From Cupriavidus taiwanensis (GTDB lineage Bacteria > Pseudomonadota > Gammaproteobacteria > Burkholderiales > Burkholderiaceae), in contig NZ_LT977071.1 in the NCBI RefSeq assembly GCF_900250075.1, positions 2,003,901-2,067,900 on the forward strand: a DNA stretch of 64,000 bases, read 5' to 3'. Made by a program: the position numbers and the translations under genes. A model generated the notes under the pieces. It made no database searches and had not been told where the DNA came from. It worked only from the letters and a program-made list of their open reading frames with translations. Position 1 is the first letter of the stretch. Each line of letters starts with the position of its first letter. This document shows, one piece after another, positions 1-9,504 of the stretch.

Positions 1-493
1 GGGAATCCGCATTCACACCGCCGCATTCCAGCGTGATGTAGTCGGGGCGCACGTAACCCTCCTCGAACGCCCAGAATGCAGTGCCCAGCGCCTCGGCCAC
101 CCTCGCAGCAATGCGGTGGTGGCGACGGTTCGTGCCGAATACCACGATGGCATCGACGTGGCGCTGCATGACCAGGCTTCGCAGCATGGATTCCCACCGC
201 ACCATCGGCTGCACGAACCGGACGATGTCTCCGCGGCGATAAAAAAAGTCGTCGCCTCCGTTGAAATTGACTTTGGCGACCTCGCAGCCCTTGGCTGTCA
301 GCAGGTCGCGCAGGCGTGCGAAGAATGGGCCGTTCGGTCCTTGCAGCAACAGAATGCGGCGATGCTTGGCAATCTGGTCCAGGGATGCCGGTTCATTTGC
401 GACTGGCGTGGCGGGATCCTGGGTGCCTGCACCGCTCCCCTGTGATAAGCCGGGCGGGCCGATGCTTTCCGATTGCTCCCTGAACGACAACAT
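1..493 (-). CDS. kpsS: KpsS-like capsule Kdo transferase, N-terminal part (cut by window edge)
   Basis: The minus-strand frame opens at the ATG at 493 and stays open to base 1, giving about 164 residues. After a variable 30-residue leader it carries the block LLLQGPNGPFFARL, then VNFNGGDDFFYRRG and FWAFEEGYVRPDYITLE, which are typical of the KpsS/capsule-synthesis family. KpsS enzymes are cytoplasmic Kdo transferases that start the poly-Kdo linker on phosphatidylglycerol during group 2 capsule assembly. The gene lies 37 bp downstream of kpsC in the same direction, as expected for a kpsC-kpsS pair. The C-terminal part, with the catalytic HP motif, lies outside the window. The family is seen directly; the role comes from family knowledge. 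Confidence 0.85.
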   Translation of the reverse strand, partial: MLSFREQSESIGPPGLSQGSGAGTQDPATPVANEPASLDQIAKHRRILLLQGPNGPFFARLRDLLTAKGCEVAKVNFNGGDDFFYRRGDIVRFVQPMVRWESMLRSLVMQRHVDAIVVFGTNRRHHRIAARVAEALGTAFWAFEEGYVRPDYITLECGGVNADS

Positions 494-530
494 TGCGGTG
501 ACCCTTTTGCTGCTTTCGTATGCCGTGATT

Positions 531-2615
531 TCAGATTCTGTCTTTGTGGTGCAGTGGACTATTGTTCTGACGCAGCGCGCCTTCGATGCGCCCGGCGGCG
601 GCGTCGCGCCAGCGTATCCACGGCCGCAGCAGCAACCGGAGCAAATGGCGACGGAACCCCGAGACGCGGGTCGGCGACTCCTCGCGCCACGACAGCATGT
701 GGTCCACCACAATCTCGGGGCTCGCAAAGCCGTTCTTGCCATCGCGCAAGACATAGCGGGGATACAGAATCAGCGCGCCCGCGACCAGCATGTCGAGCGA
801 AAGGCGGCGACGCCGGCGTGGAAGTTCGCAGCGATCGTCCGTGAGACCCCAGCCGGCATAGAACGGCGCACCATGTGCCGTGACCGGTTTGCCACGCAGC
901 AGGGCCTCGAATCCAGCGAGGGACGTCAGCACATGGACGCCATCGACAGCGTCGATGACACGGTCCATCGGACAGTTCGGCACCACTTCGTCGCATAGGA
1001 CGGCAAGCGCCCTCTCCTCGTCACGATTTCCACGCAAGCCACTCATGACATCGGGATGGGGCTTGTATATCAGGTACGCGTCCGGTTCCTCGGCACGCAC
1101 CGCCGCAAGCAGCGCGCGATTTGTGCGGATGTCGGGTGCCCCCAAATGCAGCGAGGCATCAGCCTCCACCTGCCCAACCACTAGCATCACCCGGCCAACG
1201 CCTGCGGGCCGGCTCCAGTTGCCTGAGCCCACGTTGTACTTGGTCAGTCCGCCGTGAATGATCGATGCGCGCAATCGCGCCGCGCGCGCGAGCATTCCGG
1301 CATCGAAATCGAAATTGGCCAGCAATCGTTCGAGGTCGGACTCGCGTGTCGCGTCGTAATAGATGCCTGATCGGTCAAACACCCACGACAACGGGCGGGC
1401 CAGTTGCGCGCCAAGACCGACAGACCGCAGGAAGCCATCTTCCACTGTGATCACTGCGAGATCGCCGCGCACCGTCGCATCGACACACTGGCCCCAGCGC
1501 AGCAGCGTCGCACCTTGTGGCACCGTACGCAGATTGCGATGAAAGGTGACTGCGTGGCCTTGCAGGAAATTCTTCAGGATCTTGCGCTTCCACCTGGAAA
1601 AGCCTATCGCATGCAAGTACCGCGGAAACTGCTGGCACAGCCGACGCTGCAGCGCCAGGTATTCGATGGCGTCCTCCACCTCGCAGCGCTTGCCCGTATG
1701 CGGCTGGACATAGCGAGCGTATCGGACCAGCGCGGCAAATGCCAGTTGCTCCATAGAGACGGGATGGCGCCTGCCGGGAGCAGGCAACGCGTCAATCGTC
1801 AGACCCCAGCCGGCATAAAATGGCATGCCAAAGGTGTGAACCGTCTTGCCGTGCAGCAGCGCCTCGAAGCCGACCTGCGAGGTGACCACGAAGACCGCGA
1901 ACGCGCTGCGGATCAGCGGCACCACGTGCACATCGCCCTGCAGCCGCTCCACCCGCGCCTCACGGCCGTGGTCCAGTATGTGGCCAAGATAGCCCCGCTT
2001 GCGTCCGAGCGCGACTTCGGGATGCTCCTTCACCACGATCCTGCAATTCGGGTAGGTTTTCAACGCAGACTCAAGCATGCGACGGAAACTTTCACTGTCT
2101 GCCTGGCCGAACTGTACCGAAGCATCGCTCTCGGTCTGGTCGACGACCAGCACGTAAGGCTGTGCCGGCAGCGATGACGGGGCCTGCGCATGGTTGTATT
2201 TGGAGATGCCGGCGCTGCGCCACCGTTCGATCAGTTGCCGCGCCCTTGGTTGCTCTGCCGGCAGCAGCGGCATGCCGATCATGGCCTCCAGCCCGGAAGG
2301 TTGCGAGGCGTCGTAATAGATGCCGCGGTCATCGACCACAAGCGAGCAGGTCGGGGAGGACGCTCCGGGCCAGAGCGAGCGCAGGAAGCCGTCCTCGAGA
2401 CAGAGGAAGCGATCGATGCCGTGCGATTGCGCGAATGCCTGCGCCCTGCGGGCGCTGGGCCGCCGCCCCCAGCCGGCAACGCCGGACACGGCTACCGCGG
2501 CGCCTCGCCACGGATGCACCGGGGCCACTGGTGCGCCCAGGAAGGCGGCCAGGTGTTCAATACGGCGAATGCCGTGGGAAAGAACGCCGATCGCGCCCTC
2601 AGACGGCCGGCTCAT
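531..2615 (-). CDS. kpsC: KpsC capsule Kdo transferase, two-module
   Basis: The 694-residue protein is two copies of one fold. Each copy carries a (V/L)EDGFLRS motif, an IYYDA motif, a K-x-HP element (VVKEHPEV and IYKPHPDV) and a GFEALL-GK ... PFYAGWGLT block. This dual arrangement is characteristic of KpsC, whose two glycosyltransferase modules add alternating beta-linked Kdo residues to build the lipid-linked capsule anchor in the cytoplasm. I start it at the Met at 2615 (MSRPSEG, followed at once by the family start IGVLSHGI). A longer frame from 2663 would only add 16 unrelated residues. The 17-bp overlap with the end of kpsF indicates translational coupling. Length fits the family (about 670-700). 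Confidence 0.93.
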   Translation of the reverse strand: MSRPSEGAIGVLSHGIRRIEHLAAFLGAPVAPVHPWRGAAVAVSGVAGWGRRPSARRAQAFAQSHGIDRFLCLEDGFLRSLWPGASSPTCSLVVDDRGIYYDASQPSGLEAMIGMPLLPAEQPRARQLIERWRSAGISKYNHAQAPSSLPAQPYVLVVDQTESDASVQFGQADSESFRRMLESALKTYPNCRIVVKEHPEVALGRKRGYLGHILDHGREARVERLQGDVHVVPLIRSAFAVFVVTSQVGFEALLHGKTVHTFGMPFYAGWGLTIDALPAPGRRHPVSMEQLAFAALVRYARYVQPHTGKRCEVEDAIEYLALQRRLCQQFPRYLHAIGFSRWKRKILKNFLQGHAVTFHRNLRTVPQGATLLRWGQCVDATVRGDLAVITVEDGFLRSVGLGAQLARPLSWVFDRSGIYYDATRESDLERLLANFDFDAGMLARAARLRASIIHGGLTKYNVGSGNWSRPAGVGRVMLVVGQVEADASLHLGAPDIRTNRALLAAVRAEEPDAYLIYKPHPDVMSGLRGNRDEERALAVLCDEVVPNCPMDRVIDAVDGVHVLTSLAGFEALLRGKPVTAHGAPFYAGWGLTDDRCELPRRRRRLSLDMLVAGALILYPRYVLRDGKNGFASPEIVVDHMLSWREESPTRVSGFRRHLLRLLLRPWIRWRDAAAGRIEGALRQNNSPLHHKDRI

Positions 2616-3561
2616 CACTTCCCAGATCGTGGATTTGCAGAATGCCGACGACCCGGTCCGCATTATCCTTCACCACCAGTGCGCCAATCCTGGCGGCATG
2701 GATCCGCGCTTCCGCATCGGCGAAGCGCTCGCCCGGCGATACGGTTTTGGGATTGGTGGACATGATGTGCCTGGCCATGATCGCCTTGTAGTCGCGGTCG
2801 GAGTCGAACGCGCGGCGCACGTCGCCGTCTGTGATAACACCCTGCAGGTGCTCGCCTTCCATCACCAGCGCCATGCCAAGGCGGCCACGGTTGATCACAT
2901 GCACCACGTCTCGGAACGATGCGTCCGGGCGACACACTGGCAGGTGTTCCTTGTGCATGACATCCGCCACCCGGGTCAGCAGCTTCCGACCGAGGCTGCC
3001 GCCCGGATGGAACCGCGCGAAATCCTCAGGCTGGAAGTGCCGCTTGACCGAAAGCACCACGGCGAGGGCATCGCCCATTACCAGCGTCGCGGTGGTCGAA
3101 CTGGTCGGTGCCAGGTTGTTGTTGCACGCCTCGCGCTCGACCGAAATGTCCAGGACCACGTCCGCGTGCCGCGCCAGCGTCGAATGCACTTTTCCTGTCA
3201 TCGCGATCACAGGATTGTTCTGGTGGTCGAGAAACGGCAGGATGCGGATCAGTTCTTCCGTTTCACCACTGTTGGAAATCATCAGCACTACATCGATCGG
3301 TTTGATCATGCCGAGATCGCCATGGAAGGCTTCTCCCGGATGTACGAAAAATGCCGGCGTACCGGTCGACGCCATGGTCGCGGCAATCTTCTTGCCAATC
3401 AGTCCAGACTTCCCCATGCCGACCACCACCAACCGGCCGCGTGCCTGCAGGATGGTCTCGACTGCCTTCTCGAATCCCGCATCGAAGCGGCTGGACATTC
3501 GGTCCAACGCCTGGATCTCGGTGGCAACGACATTGCGTGCCAGGGCAATGACTTCAGTCAT
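2599..3561 (-). CDS. kpsF: KpsF arabinose-5-phosphate isomerase
   Basis: This 320-residue protein has an N-terminal SIS sugar-isomerase domain ([28 protein letters not shown]) and a C-terminal CBS pair (about residues 200-320). It converts ribulose-5-phosphate to arabinose-5-phosphate, the first step of CMP-Kdo supply. The paralogue KdsD serves lipopolysaccharide, and the KpsF form is dedicated to capsule loci. Its place between capsule transferases and its coupling to kpsC support the capsule-specific assignment. The ATG at 3561 starts the conserved region. The same frame stays open for about 160 bp further upstream (see the entry at 3562-3723), but no better start is visible there. Confidence 0.95.
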   Translation of the reverse strand: MTEVIALARNVVATEIQALDRMSSRFDAGFEKAVETILQARGRLVVVGMGKSGLIGKKIAATMASTGTPAFFVHPGEAFHGDLGMIKPIDVVLMISNSGETEELIRILPFLDHQNNPVIAMTGKVHSTLARHADVVLDISVEREACNNNLAPTSSTTATLVMGDALAVVLSVKRHFQPEDFARFHPGGSLGRKLLTRVADVMHKEHLPVCRPDASFRDVVHVINRGRLGMALVMEGEHLQGVITDGDVRRAFDSDRDYKAIMARHIMSTNPKTVSPGERFADAEARIHAARIGALVVKDNADRVVGILQIHDLGSDEPAV

Positions 3562-3723
3562 CGTTCTCTCGCGTTCCCACTTGTTATACGTGCCAGTACC
3601 GGGTCACCGCGCACATATTCTTCGCACGCACGAAGTGCCAGGTCCCGCGACTCCAGGACCTTGACGCCGCCGAACAGCAAAAAAGGAAGCGCATGACCGA
3701 TGAGGAAAATATCAATCAATTTA
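3562..3723 (-). other. Open stretch upstream of kpsF, in frame with it, no recognised gene
   Basis: From a TAG just inside the end of the acyltransferase gene, the kpsF frame reads without a stop to the kpsF ATG. The translation looks protein-like ([18 protein letters not shown], then [17 protein letters not shown]). No ATG lies in frame and no convincing ribosome site precedes the GTG or TTG codons. It may be a remnant of a gene end fused to kpsF, or an unusual 5' extension of kpsF. I recognise no family. Confidence 0.3.
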
Positions 3724-4332
3724 TCAACCTAACAATGGCCGACACCAGTTAATACCGGACCTCAATTTTCTAGCCGGCGCCCCGCCAATCACGAGTCCCG
3801 ACTCGTGGAATTTTTCGGTCACCACTGACCGTATTGAGACAACGCTGTCGCGGCCGATATGGGCTCCCTTCAGGATCGTGGCATGCGCACCGATCCACAC
3901 ATGGTCCGCAATCACAATATCTGCGGCCGGATTTATTCTCCGGGCGGTCGTGACATCAATGATGGCATGGGAATCGGTGGTTCTGACCTCAAGATTCCAG
4001 GCCAGCATGCAATCGCGGCCGACTGATATGGCGGTACCTTCGCCACAGATGAAGTTGCAACCGCCAATGGTCGTGCCTGCGCCTATCACAAGGGAATTGT
4101 GGTCCACCAGTTTCATTATCACGGAAGCGGTGATCCTACAACTGTCCCCGATTTCCACAAAATTGCCATTGCTCAATAGCTGCATCCTGACGTTGACGAG
4201 TGCAGCACCCTTGCCAATGACGATTTTGTTGTTGTTTCCCGTGATCACAATTTCGCTATTCGTGCACGGCCCCGCCTCGGACAAGTCCACTACATTATCG
4301 GCACCGCCATCTTTCAGCTCTACTCCGTCCAT
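3724..4332 (-). CDS. Left-handed beta-helix acyltransferase (hexapeptide repeat), capsule locus
   Basis: The 202-residue protein carries imperfect hexapeptide repeats through its length (for example [31 protein letters not shown]) and the acetyltransferase signature [18 protein letters not shown] followed by V-S-I-R-S-V-V, as in the WbbJ/LbH group. Such enzymes transfer acetyl or other acyl groups from acyl-CoA to sugar hydroxyls in the cytoplasm. The gene starts 13 bp after the glycosyltransferase stop, so the likely substrate is the capsule repeat unit. That substrate is inferred from position only. The region is richer in A+T than the flanking kps genes, a common sign that capsule-specific genes were acquired separately. 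Confidence 0.85.
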   Translation of the reverse strand: MDGVELKDGGADNVVDLSEAGPCTNSEIVITGNNNKIVIGKGAALVNVRMQLLSNGNFVEIGDSCRITASVIMKLVDHNSLVIGAGTTIGGCNFICGEGTAISVGRDCMLAWNLEVRTTDSHAIIDVTTARRINPAADIVIADHVWIGAHATILKGAHIGRDSVVSIRSVVTEKFHESGLVIGGAPARKLRSGINWCRPLLG

Positions 4333-4345
4333 GACGCACCCCGGG

Positions 4346-6610
4346 CTATTTGACGATCACGCGGTTGCCGATCGCCCTGAATACCGCGAGCCTGGAATCC
4401 CGAAAAAACATGACCGGATTACTCATCAGCTTCTTCGCTTTCCTTTGCCACGCCGGTTTCCGGGTCGCCGGCGCCAGCTTTGCATCAGCGCGGACTGGCT
4501 TGGGCGCCTGCGCCGGCGCTTGCTTCGGCGCCTCTGCTCGCACCGGCACAGGCTTCGCGCCCAGTTCCTTGTCCGCTTTGACTGCGGCAGGCGCCTTCAC
4601 CGCAGTCGTGGCCCGAGCGGAGGCAGCGCGATAGCGATCAAACAAGACCGAGTCGGATGAGACCTCTACCGCTTCCCGCAGACTTCGGTTCATTTCGGGA
4701 CGCCCAGGAAAACGAATCTTGTAAAAATCGATCGCGGTGGTAGCCGTCATGAACGAGCCGTCATGCCATTTCACCTTTCTGGTTTTGAATTTGCCAAATG
4801 AGTAAAAATCATTAATCAAATAGCCAAGGAACCGTAATGATTTCTCAAAATCCGGCCTGCAGCCATTCAATACAGCAACCACGTCGGATTCATCGCTGAC
4901 TTGATAAGTGAGGCCGGGGATGCCATAGAACGCCTGACCACAATGGAGCACCAGCTTGCCAAACGCGAGTCCGAGCACCCCGACACCGGAGTTCACTGCA
5001 ATCATCGCATCGCTCAAATCCAGCAGATCCTTAGTGTTGTATTGATCCACGTTGATGGCACCGGGAACGTCCACAACATCCGTCTCTAACGGGTGCTGCT
5101 TCACCAGCAATTCCCAATCCTGTCGCAAGGCAAAAGGCAGCCTCGCAAGCAAGCGAAGGAAATTCTCATAGCTCCCCATCGGACCCATGAAGTTTTCAAT
5201 CACGGTGTCAGTTGGACGTTGAAGGAAAGCTACCAATACCCTCTTGCCGCGCCCGATATTCAGCTTCTTGCGCAGAGATCCGGCGCCTAGCCTGGGCGAT
5301 TGAGCCTCGAGCGATTCGTCGTCGCTAATGGCACGTTGGATATACAGCAGGGTGGCGGCCCTTTTTTCATTGGAAAGCTCCTTGTCCCATCTTTCTGGCG
5401 CATAACTGGAACTGTCCGCATTGAACCCGCACGGGTCGAAGAATACTGAATCCGGCAACGCTCCGCGCTCAACCACCAGGAAAGGAAACCGGTTGGTTCG
5501 CACCAGGTCATAGAGAGCCCTCATCCGGGGATTGGCATACGGGTTGTGAAAGACCACGCGGTCAAACCCGGACTCCCTGAGGAACTCCATGAAGGTCTCG
5601 GCAGGCAGATGGTCCTCATCGACATGAACGATCTCGCCAAGAAATGGGGCAATCCAGCGATTGGTTACCCATGGATTGTTTCTCAGGACCAGCGATTTCC
5701 CGCTGCCATGCATGGGTAGCGGATCTGGCTCAAGTTCCTTGTCCCTGAAGTCCGCCAGCTTCTTCTCGAATAGTTGACGGTTCCTGGCTTTCGCGGCCAT
5801 GTAGTCGCTTTTATGCTCCACCGGATGCCAAGCATGAAACAGGACCATTCCCTTCTGAAAGGTCATGTCGCCAAACAGCCGATAAATGCTCTTCCAACCT
5901 TTGTATTCGACGATGGACTGGAAATTGCGATAGTCGAGAGCGAACTCCGAAGGCAATGGGAACTTCTTTCTTCGCCGAATGGCCCGGCACGTGTACTCGA
6001 GATCCTCATAGCCCCAGCCATTGAAATCCGGGTCGTTGCCGCCGGTAGCGAGAAAGTAATCGCGTCGCCAAACGGTAACGGACGTTCCGGTCGAAAATTT
6101 TTCGATAGCCGCCTGGTCGTTCTGCAACAGCAGTTGAATATATTTCTGCCGCCGCAACGCGGGAGCCATGTGGCGGAAATCTTGGGTTGCAGCCTCGGTC
6201 AGGTAGATCACGCCGAACATCAGGAAGTTGTCGGCCGATTCATCCAGCCCGTTGACAACAGCTTCCCCCAATACATCGCGATAGAAGCCGACATACGGCA
6301 TGAGATCCACATCCTGAAACATGATGTAGTCGGAGAGTCCGCACTGAGCCGCCGCGTTTCTCGCACGGCCTATCGAAAATTGGAGATGCTCTGTTTTCAA
6401 CCGATGGTAGCCATAGCCAAGCTTTCTGCATTCAGCTTCGAGCCGACCGGCAAGATCCAGCGGGGAACCGTCGTCGACAACCAGAATCTCGACCCCATCG
6501 GGCAAATCGGCATCCATCCTCGCGAACGTCAGCCGATCGAGCAGATCTGAGCGTTCGCTTCCCCAGCGGACCGGAATGGCAACGGTGAGTTTCTTTTCAC
6601 TGATATGCAT
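4346..6610 (-). CDS. Two-domain capsule glycosyltransferase (GT2-type plus Kdo-transferase-like domain)
   Basis: The 754-residue protein has a GT-A domain at about residues 8-260, with VVDDGSPLD, a DVDLMP metal-binding element and GWGYEDLEYTCRAIRR, as in chondroitin-polymerase-type GT2 enzymes. A second region (about 310-630) resembles the KpsC/KpsS fold, with VKQHPLE and NSGVGVLGLAFGK leading to QAFYGIPGLTYQ. A 60-residue Ala/Pro/Lys-rich linker follows, then a basic C-terminal segment (KKLMSNPVMFFRDSR) that may bind membrane or partners. Two transferase folds in one chain would suit a processive capsule polymerase making a disaccharide repeat. That is inference; donor sugars cannot be told from sequence. 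It lies 2 bp from kpsD and belongs to the capsule-specific, lower-GC segment. Confidence 0.8.
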   Translation of the reverse strand: MHISEKKLTVAIPVRWGSERSDLLDRLTFARMDADLPDGVEILVVDDGSPLDLAGRLEAECRKLGYGYHRLKTEHLQFSIGRARNAAAQCGLSDYIMFQDVDLMPYVGFYRDVLGEAVVNGLDESADNFLMFGVIYLTEAATQDFRHMAPALRRQKYIQLLLQNDQAAIEKFSTGTSVTVWRRDYFLATGGNDPDFNGWGYEDLEYTCRAIRRRKKFPLPSEFALDYRNFQSIVEYKGWKSIYRLFGDMTFQKGMVLFHAWHPVEHKSDYMAAKARNRQLFEKKLADFRDKELEPDPLPMHGSGKSLVLRNNPWVTNRWIAPFLGEIVHVDEDHLPAETFMEFLRESGFDRVVFHNPYANPRMRALYDLVRTNRFPFLVVERGALPDSVFFDPCGFNADSSSYAPERWDKELSNEKRAATLLYIQRAISDDESLEAQSPRLGAGSLRKKLNIGRGKRVLVAFLQRPTDTVIENFMGPMGSYENFLRLLARLPFALRQDWELLVKQHPLETDVVDVPGAINVDQYNTKDLLDLSDAMIAVNSGVGVLGLAFGKLVLHCGQAFYGIPGLTYQVSDESDVVAVLNGCRPDFEKSLRFLGYLINDFYSFGKFKTRKVKWHDGSFMTATTAIDFYKIRFPGRPEMNRSLREAVEVSSDSVLFDRYRAASARATTAVKAPAAVKADKELGAKPVPVRAEAPKQAPAQAPKPVRADAKLAPATRKPAWQRKAKKLMSNPVMFFRDSRLAVFRAIGNRVIVK

Positions 6611-6612
6611 TG

Positions 6613-8367
6613 TTATAGCCCCAGCACAACCTTCGCACTAATCGCAATCTGATAAAGAACCTGGAACACATCCTTGGCAAACTGCCGCGTCTTGAAATCA
6701 ACCTTCGGCAGCACCATAATCTCGTCGCCTGCCTTCACCGCATCATCCTTCTTGCCATCCGAGAAGCTCCCATCCCGATGCGCAATGATTATTCGCGACG
6801 TATCCGCGTTCTGCGAGAAACCGCCGGCCTGCTGGATAAAGTCATCCAGATCCAGACTCTTGTCATAGGCAACGGCATTGGGGAACAGCACTTCCCCGCT
6901 GACCAGCACCAACCCGTCCTTGACCGGCACACGGAAGATGTCGCCGTTCTCCAGCAGCAAGTCATTGCGGGTGGTCGATTTCGCAATCAGCGTCTGCCCC
7001 GAGGGCTCGATCTTCTTGGCGCGTTCTACCCACTGCAGTACGAGCGCGGCTTCTTCCTTGCGCAACTGGGCTTCCTCGGCCGTACCGGAACGTGCCGTCA
7101 ACACGCTCGATTCCAGGCTCTTGAGCGTGGTGCCCAGCAGCGTCTTCTGGCGCGCCTTCACGCTCTGCCGGAAGAGCTGGATGCTTTCGCTGTCAGACTC
7201 GTGTGTGAAATGCACCTGGCTGAGCAGCTGACCCATGCGGCTGCCATACGGCAGCACGTATTCCTGCGGGCCGGTGTGCTCGCCTTCGACGCGGACCGTG
7301 ATGGTGCCGGGCCGCTTGTCGGCCGTGAATTCGATCTCGTCGCCGTTGCGCAGGTCGATCTGGTTGCCCTGCGAGATCGGGAAGTACTCGACATTGCGCA
7401 CGGTGCCGGTATTGCGCACCACGCGGACGTTGGTGGCTTCGGGCAGCGGTTTGGCCAGGCGCACGATCTGGTCAAGCCTTGCCTGTTCACCGAGGAATTC
7501 GAAGCGCTTGGCGTTTTCGGCCAGGCCGCTGACCTTGACGGTCTTCTTGCGCGACTGGACGAAGATGACGTCGCCGTTGTTCAACTGCCGCGAGGTAAGG
7601 TCGCCCTTGAGCAGGAAGTCATAGAGATTGACGACTTCCAGCGTCTGGTTGCCGCGCTTGATCGCGACGTCCAGGAAGGAGCCGCGGTCGGGGTCGATGC
7701 CGCCGGCCTGGTCGAGGTAGCGCAGCACGCTGTCGCTGGAGGTGCCGTCGTACATGCCGGGGCGGCGCACCGCGCCAGTAACGTAGACGCGCACCGGCTG
7801 CGCGGCCAGCAGGCTGGCGTAGATCGACACCTTGCTGGCGAACACGCGTCGCAGTGCGTTGCCGACGGCGGTCTGCAGATTGCCGTTGGTGATGCCCTGC
7901 ACGCGGAACGGGCCGATTTCCGGCAAAACAATGTTGCCGCCGGCGTCAACGGTCAGCACGGTATCGACGTTGTATCCGTTCCAGATGCGCAGCTGGATCC
8001 GGTCACCGACGGAGATGACATGGCTGGGATTGAAGACGGAAGCGCTGTCGCGGCTGAAGGCGCCGGTGAACAGCTGCGCGCCAAAGGCGTCGCTGGCCAT
8101 GTTGGCGGTGTAGTCGTTGTTCTGCGGCGCGCTGTCTGGCAGCGGCGTGTCGGCAAGTGCCGGGATGGTGGCAATGCCGCCGATCGCGCCGGGATTGCCG
8201 ACCACTGCACCACTGGGCGTGGTAGCGCCCTGCGCAGCCAGCGCGGCGTATTCCATCTGGCCGACGGCCGGCGACTGCGGCAGGCGCATGCCGCCCTGGG
8301 CATGCGCGCCGTGGGCGCCGGCCAGGCTGGCCGCCGCGACCGCGATAGCAAGGATTCTTCGAAGCAT
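6613..8367 (-). CDS. kpsD: KpsD-like outer-membrane polysaccharide export protein
   Basis: The 584-residue protein opens with a cleavable signal peptide (about residues 1-23, ending AHGAHA). A polysaccharide export (Poly_export/Wza-type) domain follows near residues 110-200 (VISVGDRIQLRIWNGYN), then several SLBB beta-grasp modules (YVTGAVRRPGMYDG; VKVSGLAENAKRFEF; VLVSGEVLFPNAVAY). KpsD proteins sit in the periplasm and outer membrane and form the exit channel for capsule moved by the KpsMT transporter and KpsE adaptor. It sits 3 bp from kpsE in one operon. The length matches KpsD (about 560-580) rather than the shorter Wza. Confidence 0.93.
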   Translation of the reverse strand: MLRRILAIAVAAASLAGAHGAHAQGGMRLPQSPAVGQMEYAALAAQGATTPSGAVVGNPGAIGGIATIPALADTPLPDSAPQNNDYTANMASDAFGAQLFTGAFSRDSASVFNPSHVISVGDRIQLRIWNGYNVDTVLTVDAGGNIVLPEIGPFRVQGITNGNLQTAVGNALRRVFASKVSIYASLLAAQPVRVYVTGAVRRPGMYDGTSSDSVLRYLDQAGGIDPDRGSFLDVAIKRGNQTLEVVNLYDFLLKGDLTSRQLNNGDVIFVQSRKKTVKVSGLAENAKRFEFLGEQARLDQIVRLAKPLPEATNVRVVRNTGTVRNVEYFPISQGNQIDLRNGDEIEFTADKRPGTITVRVEGEHTGPQEYVLPYGSRMGQLLSQVHFTHESDSESIQLFRQSVKARQKTLLGTTLKSLESSVLTARSGTAEEAQLRKEEAALVLQWVERAKKIEPSGQTLIAKSTTRNDLLLENGDIFRVPVKDGLVLVSGEVLFPNAVAYDKSLDLDDFIQQAGGFSQNADTSRIIIAHRDGSFSDGKKDDAVKAGDEIMVLPKVDFKTRQFAKDVFQVLYQIAISAKVVLGL

Positions 8368-8370
8368 GGA

Positions 8371-9504
8371 TTAGTCTCGGTGGTCGCGGATAATGGCGCT
8401 GAGCAGTTGCACGACGCCTGCCAGCATCAGCGTCATCAGGACGAACACCACGATGTTGTAGATTCGCCGGGGCTGGAGCGGGTACTCCGGCCAGGTCGGG
8501 CTTTGCACTACCGCTACGTTCTTGAGCTTGCGCGTGGCCTCGATGCGCGCCTTCTCCAGTGCGTTGATCGCGGTCTTGTAGATGTCGAAGGCAAACTCGG
8601 CGGCGGCCTGCAGGCGGTCGTGTTCTTCCACCACGCGGTTCAGGCCGCGGCCCTTGGTCGAGACCATGCGGCCGCGCTGCTCCGCCATCTGGCGCTCGAC
8701 CGCGGCGATCTGCGCGTCGATCTGCTGGATTGCCGGCGACTGCGACGTGAAGACGTCCTTGAGCGAGTTGCGCTTGACGTGCAGTTCGGCGAGGGTGGCC
8801 TCGGCGTTGGCGACCACGGTGGACAGGCTTTCCACCTCGCCGCGCGGCGACACCAGGCCGTTGGCGTTCTGGTAGGCCACCAGCGCCTGGCGGGCTGCCT
8901 TCAGCCGCTCACCCTGGTCGTGTACCTGTTTCTCGATATAGACCACCTGCTCGCTGGCGATGCGATGCGTCATCTCGTTCATGAAGCGTTCGCCGTCGGC
9001 GACCAGCTCCTGCGCGATGGCATGCGCCATCTCGGAGGTGTAGCCCTGCACCCGGATCACGAGGACGCGCGCGAAGTCATCGTATTCGACGCTGACGCGT
9101 TTCAGGTAGTAATCATGAAAACGCTCCAGCGAAGCATCCTCGAACCACAAGCGCGACAGCGGATCCCGGCCGCTGTCGGCGTAGTGCTTGCGCAGCCCGA
9201 GCTTGGCGTCCAGCTTCTTGAGCATGTCGGCCGACAGCAGGTACTCGCGCAGCAATAGCAAGTCCTGTGGAGCGGTATTGCCGACCAGCAACGACGTGAA
9301 ATCAGCCGCGCTGGCACCCACACCGTCGCTGCGCTCCACCACCACGCGGGCTTCGGACACATACAGGTCGGACGCGATCACGCTCCAGTACACAACGGCA
9401 AGCAGGCACGCGGCCACGGCCACTTGCCAGATCCGGTTCAGGGTATTCACTCGTGTCAGTCGCCCGATTTGCCCTGCGGCGCCCGACGTAATCGTCTTCA
9501 TCAT
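8371..9504 (-). CDS. kpsE: KpsE capsule export inner-membrane adaptor
   Basis: This 377-residue polysaccharide co-polymerase-type protein has one transmembrane helix near the N terminus (about residues 25-45), a long periplasmic coiled-coil-rich region (about 170-290) and a second helix near the C terminus (about 350-370). The family motif P-x-x-P-x-x-P appears as SPTWPEYPLQPRR just before the last helix. KpsE connects the KpsMT ABC transporter to the KpsD channel. Its ATG (two consecutive Met codons) overlaps the kpsT stop by 3 bp, so the two are probably translationally coupled. Confidence 0.93.
   Translation of the reverse strand: MMKTITSGAAGQIGRLTRVNTLNRIWQVAVAACLLAVVYWSVIASDLYVSEARVVVERSDGVGASAADFTSLLVGNTAPQDLLLLREYLLSADMLKKLDAKLGLRKHYADSGRDPLSRLWFEDASLERFHDYYLKRVSVEYDDFARVLVIRVQGYTSEMAHAIAQELVADGERFMNEMTHRIASEQVVYIEKQVHDQGERLKAARQALVAYQNANGLVSPRGEVESLSTVVANAEATLAELHVKRNSLKDVFTSQSPAIQQIDAQIAAVERQMAEQRGRMVSTKGRGLNRVVEEHDRLQAAAEFAFDIYKTAINALEKARIEATRKLKNVAVVQSPTWPEYPLQPRRIYNIVVFVLMTLMLAGVVQLLSAIIRDHRD

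Noticed and set aside
6778..9258. Long plus-strand open frame of about 826 codons
   Set aside because: It is the antisense of kpsD and kpsE, whose minus-strand products have clear family motifs; long shadow frames are normal in GC-rich DNA.
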